Shown in pieces: positions 62,284 through 64,000 of a stretch of DNA of 64,000 bases. The notes below the pieces were generated by a model. It was not told the DNA's origin, made no database searches, and saw only the letters and a program-made list of their open reading frames with translations. The DNA lies in assembly GCF_023499215.1 (NCBI RefSeq), contig NZ_JAKHSK010000011.1, positions 1-64,000 on the forward strand. Direction: 5' to 3'. Positions within the stretch are counted from its first letter, which is position 1, and each line of letters opens with the position of its first letter. The DNA is from Zunongwangia pacifica. Lineage in GTDB: Bacteria; Bacteroidota; Bacteroidia; Flavobacteriales; Flavobacteriaceae. Position numbers and translations under genes: made by a program.

Positions 62284-63990
62284 TTATTGCTTTATGGCAG
62301 CAGGTGGCGGCGGTGGTAATAATTCTACTTTATCCTGAACTCCTTTTTCAGAAAGTTGGGTATAAATTGTATAAAGCTTACTTAGATTTTTATTAATTCG
62401 CTCCTGCTCTTTTTTATCTAATGTTGGATAAACTTCTGGGTAACCTTCAGGTAGCAGCGACTTTACTTTTTTAAGCTGCGCATTATAATCTTTAAGTAAT
62501 TCTTTAACCGATTTTTGTTGGGTAGAAGTATGAACTTCTACCTTTTCTGCCGTTTCCTGTTCTTCTTCTACAACCTCGATAATTTCATTTTCTTTACTGG
62601 GTTCAGAAATTTCTTCAACCACTTCGATCACTTCAGGATGTTTTGGTTTAGCTGGTGGACTTGGAACTGCCTCTACCACTTCAATCACTTCTGGTTTTGA
62701 CGGTGTGGGCACATCTTCAACTACCTCAATAACTTCCACTATACCATCTGTATTTGGTGCTTTTGGGGAAACGGGTGAAGCTATCGGCATTTGTTCTTTG
62801 TTCTGGATCGGTGGTGGCGGTGGCGCTGGTAAATCAGGAAACAAAGATGTGTTTCTAGAATTTTTCTTCATTAACTGGTAATAATGAGTTTTACGATACT
62901 CCTTCTCTACCTTCTGTTTAAAATCTTCAGGAACGTTCCTTAATGCTAAGCGTATATTATTTTTTAGCAAATCTTTATCCGGATATTGATTGGTGATTTT
63001 ATCTAATTTCGAAGCGAATTCGTTTAGTCTAATTTTCTCTCCGTTTAGTTCCATCTGTTCTCCATGAATTTTCAGGGTAAAAGCTTCTAATGTTTCAGTA
63101 ACAATAGGCGGTTCTTGCTGCATCGTTTCAGCAACAATAGCATTATTGAAAAAATAAATGCAACAACATAATACCGGTACTAAAAATCCCATTTTTAGCC
63201 CTACTCTCTTTTTTGAAAATGAATTTGAAATCATAACGATTCGTTTTTTGATTAATGAATGTTTAAATGAACTCGTCATTGCAGCCTGATGTTTGCCAAA
63301 CGAGCTGTTGAGCAATAAAGTTGAATATGATAATGCGCTTATATTTTGTTTTAAAACGGCTTCATCGGCCAGAAATTCGTGATTTAAGCGTATGGATTTT
63401 TTAATGAAAACAAACAGCGGATTGAACCAAAAAATAACCTGTAAAACTTCCAAAATCAACAAATCCAGCGTATGTTTTTGGTTTACATGTGCTTCTTCGT
63501 GCTTTAAAATTTCCTGCGGAATGGCATTCTTTTCAAAGGCCTGCTTTTCTACAAAAATATACCTGAAATAGGAATATGGAATTTGCTGAAATGGCAGTAA
63601 CACCTTTGTATTTAGCGGCTCTATAACATGCTCGTACCGCTGAATTCGTTTTTTTAAATACAGAAGATTTTTTATAAATCGTATCAAAAAAACTACAACA
63701 CCAATGGCATATACCGCCCACAATACCAACGGAACACAATCTGTCCAGGAAATTGCTTTAACTTCCTCTCCCTTAGTAATGGACTCTGGAATTACAATCG
63801 TTGCTTGTGATACTGGTTGTGTTTCTGCCTGATAGGTGATGGTAATAAATGGAATGATCACCGATGCCACCAAAGCAAACAATAAATAAAATCGTTTGAA
63901 ATTGTGATTTTTTTCGTTTTCGAGCAACAGCCGATAAAAAGAATACAATACCAAAAGACAGCCTGTAAATTTTAGAATATAAAGAAGCAT
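62284..63990 (-). CDS. BlaR1-like M56 family peptidase with repetitive Pro/Glu/Val region
   Basis: 568 residues. Membrane helices at about 2-22, 34-53, 88-106 and 265-283. The zinc motif HEEAH (164-168) with following DLLILEVLQVIFWFNPLF marks an M56/BlaR1-type site-1 protease that responds to a signal across the membrane. The C-terminal half is extracytoplasmic and low-complexity: five copies of a VIEVVE or EIIEVVE element joined by proline-rich spacers (about 415-490). Its ATG is near the window edge; a BlaI-type repressor gene probably lies just outside, and the bases before the ATG contain a possible upstream stop (TAG). Confidence 0.85.
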   Translation of the reverse strand: MLLYILKFTGCLLVLYSFYRLLLENEKNHNFKRFYLLFALVASVIIPFITITYQAETQPVSQATIVIPESITKGEEVKAISWTDCVPLVLWAVYAIGVVVFLIRFIKNLLYLKKRIQRYEHVIEPLNTKVLLPFQQIPYSYFRYIFVEKQAFEKNAIPQEILKHEEAHVNQKHTLDLLILEVLQVIFWFNPLFVFIKKSIRLNHEFLADEAVLKQNISALSYSTLLLNSSFGKHQAAMTSSFKHSLIKKRIVMISNSFSKKRVGLKMGFLVPVLCCCIYFFNNAIVAETMQQEPPIVTETLEAFTLKIHGEQMELNGEKIRLNEFASKLDKITNQYPDKDLLKNNIRLALRNVPEDFKQKVEKEYRKTHYYQLMKKNSRNTSLFPDLPAPPPPPIQNKEQMPIASPVSPKAPNTDGIVEVIEVVEDVPTPSKPEVIEVVEAVPSPPAKPKHPEVIEVVEEISEPSKENEIIEVVEEEQETAEKVEVHTSTQQKSVKELLKDYNAQLKKVKSLLPEGYPEVYPTLDKKEQERINKNLSKLYTIYTQLSEKGVQDKVELLPPPPPAAIKQ

Positions 63991-64000
63991 AGGCTATTGA

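Noticed and set aside
1-64000. tRNA, rRNA, tmRNA and CRISPR genes
   Set aside because: None was recognised by eye on either strand; no clear T-loop GGTTCGAATCC pattern or rRNA signature was seen.

Overview
The window reads as AT-rich chromosomal DNA of a member of the Bacteroidota, most likely a marine Flavobacteriaceae (Zunongwangia, Salegentibacter and Gramella-like; family-level inference only). Supporting signs are Bacteroidota promoters of the form TTTG-N17/18-TAnnTTTG, almost no Shine-Dalgarno sequences, lipoprotein signals, a flavobacterial his operon layout, and the style of the sensor kinases, TlpA-like and M56 proteins.

Region 1 (1-17.4 kb) is accessory DNA. It opens with the tail of an IS256 transposase and an M20 amidohydrolase, then a PAS/GAF histidine kinase and an SDR/AraC pair. 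From 6.6 to 17.3 kb there is an array of single genes, all on the minus strand. They are small secreted, membrane or orphan proteins, including an EF-Tu domain-3-like protein, an Imm26-like protein and a papain-like candidate. Imperfect palindromes of 110-140 bp separate them. Most genes are bracketed by their own 9-10 bp inverted pair ending in GTT/AAC, which is the geometry expected if each gene entered as a circle recombined inside a palindromic site, as integron cassettes do. At the upstream end of the array, and again upstream of the M20 gene, lies the degenerate 3' end of a tyrosine recombinase gene followed by a homologous small palindrome. I read this as an integron-like cassette system that has lost its recombinase. 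The array is interrupted by an IS110 element (frameshifted), an IS1182-type element plus a remnant of a second one, and a group II intron without a reverse transcriptase that sits in a palindrome core.

Region 2 (17.8-43.4 kb) is mostly ordinary chromosome: an esterase-TPR protein, a TlpA-like thioredoxin, a divergent XRE-type regulator pair, a lipoprotein FKBP, the agmatine pathway (aguB-aguA), MscS channel, universal stress protein, a REC-CRP fusion regulator with its PAS kinase, a cold-shock-domain protein, a lactonase-type propeller lipoprotein, CorA, RecQ, TruA, a DUF1853 protein, a CDF cation transporter, an NYN/OST-HTH protein and a pirin.

Region 3 (43.5-53.8 kb) is a complete histidine operon on the minus strand, hisG-D-[GIY-YIG]-C-B-H-A-F-IE, ending in thiamine pyrophosphokinase. 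It starts at a good promoter, followed by a 19-residue leader peptide with five consecutive His codons and an attenuator terminator. Several gaps inside the operon are filled with dispersed palindromic repeats, including three tandem 184-bp units next to a GIY-YIG nuclease gene.

Region 4 (53.8-64 kb, minus strand) holds an SPFH protein, a VWA-like membrane protein, fabG, an M16 peptidase lipoprotein, sucD, a small membrane protein and a BlaR1-like M56 peptidase at the right edge.
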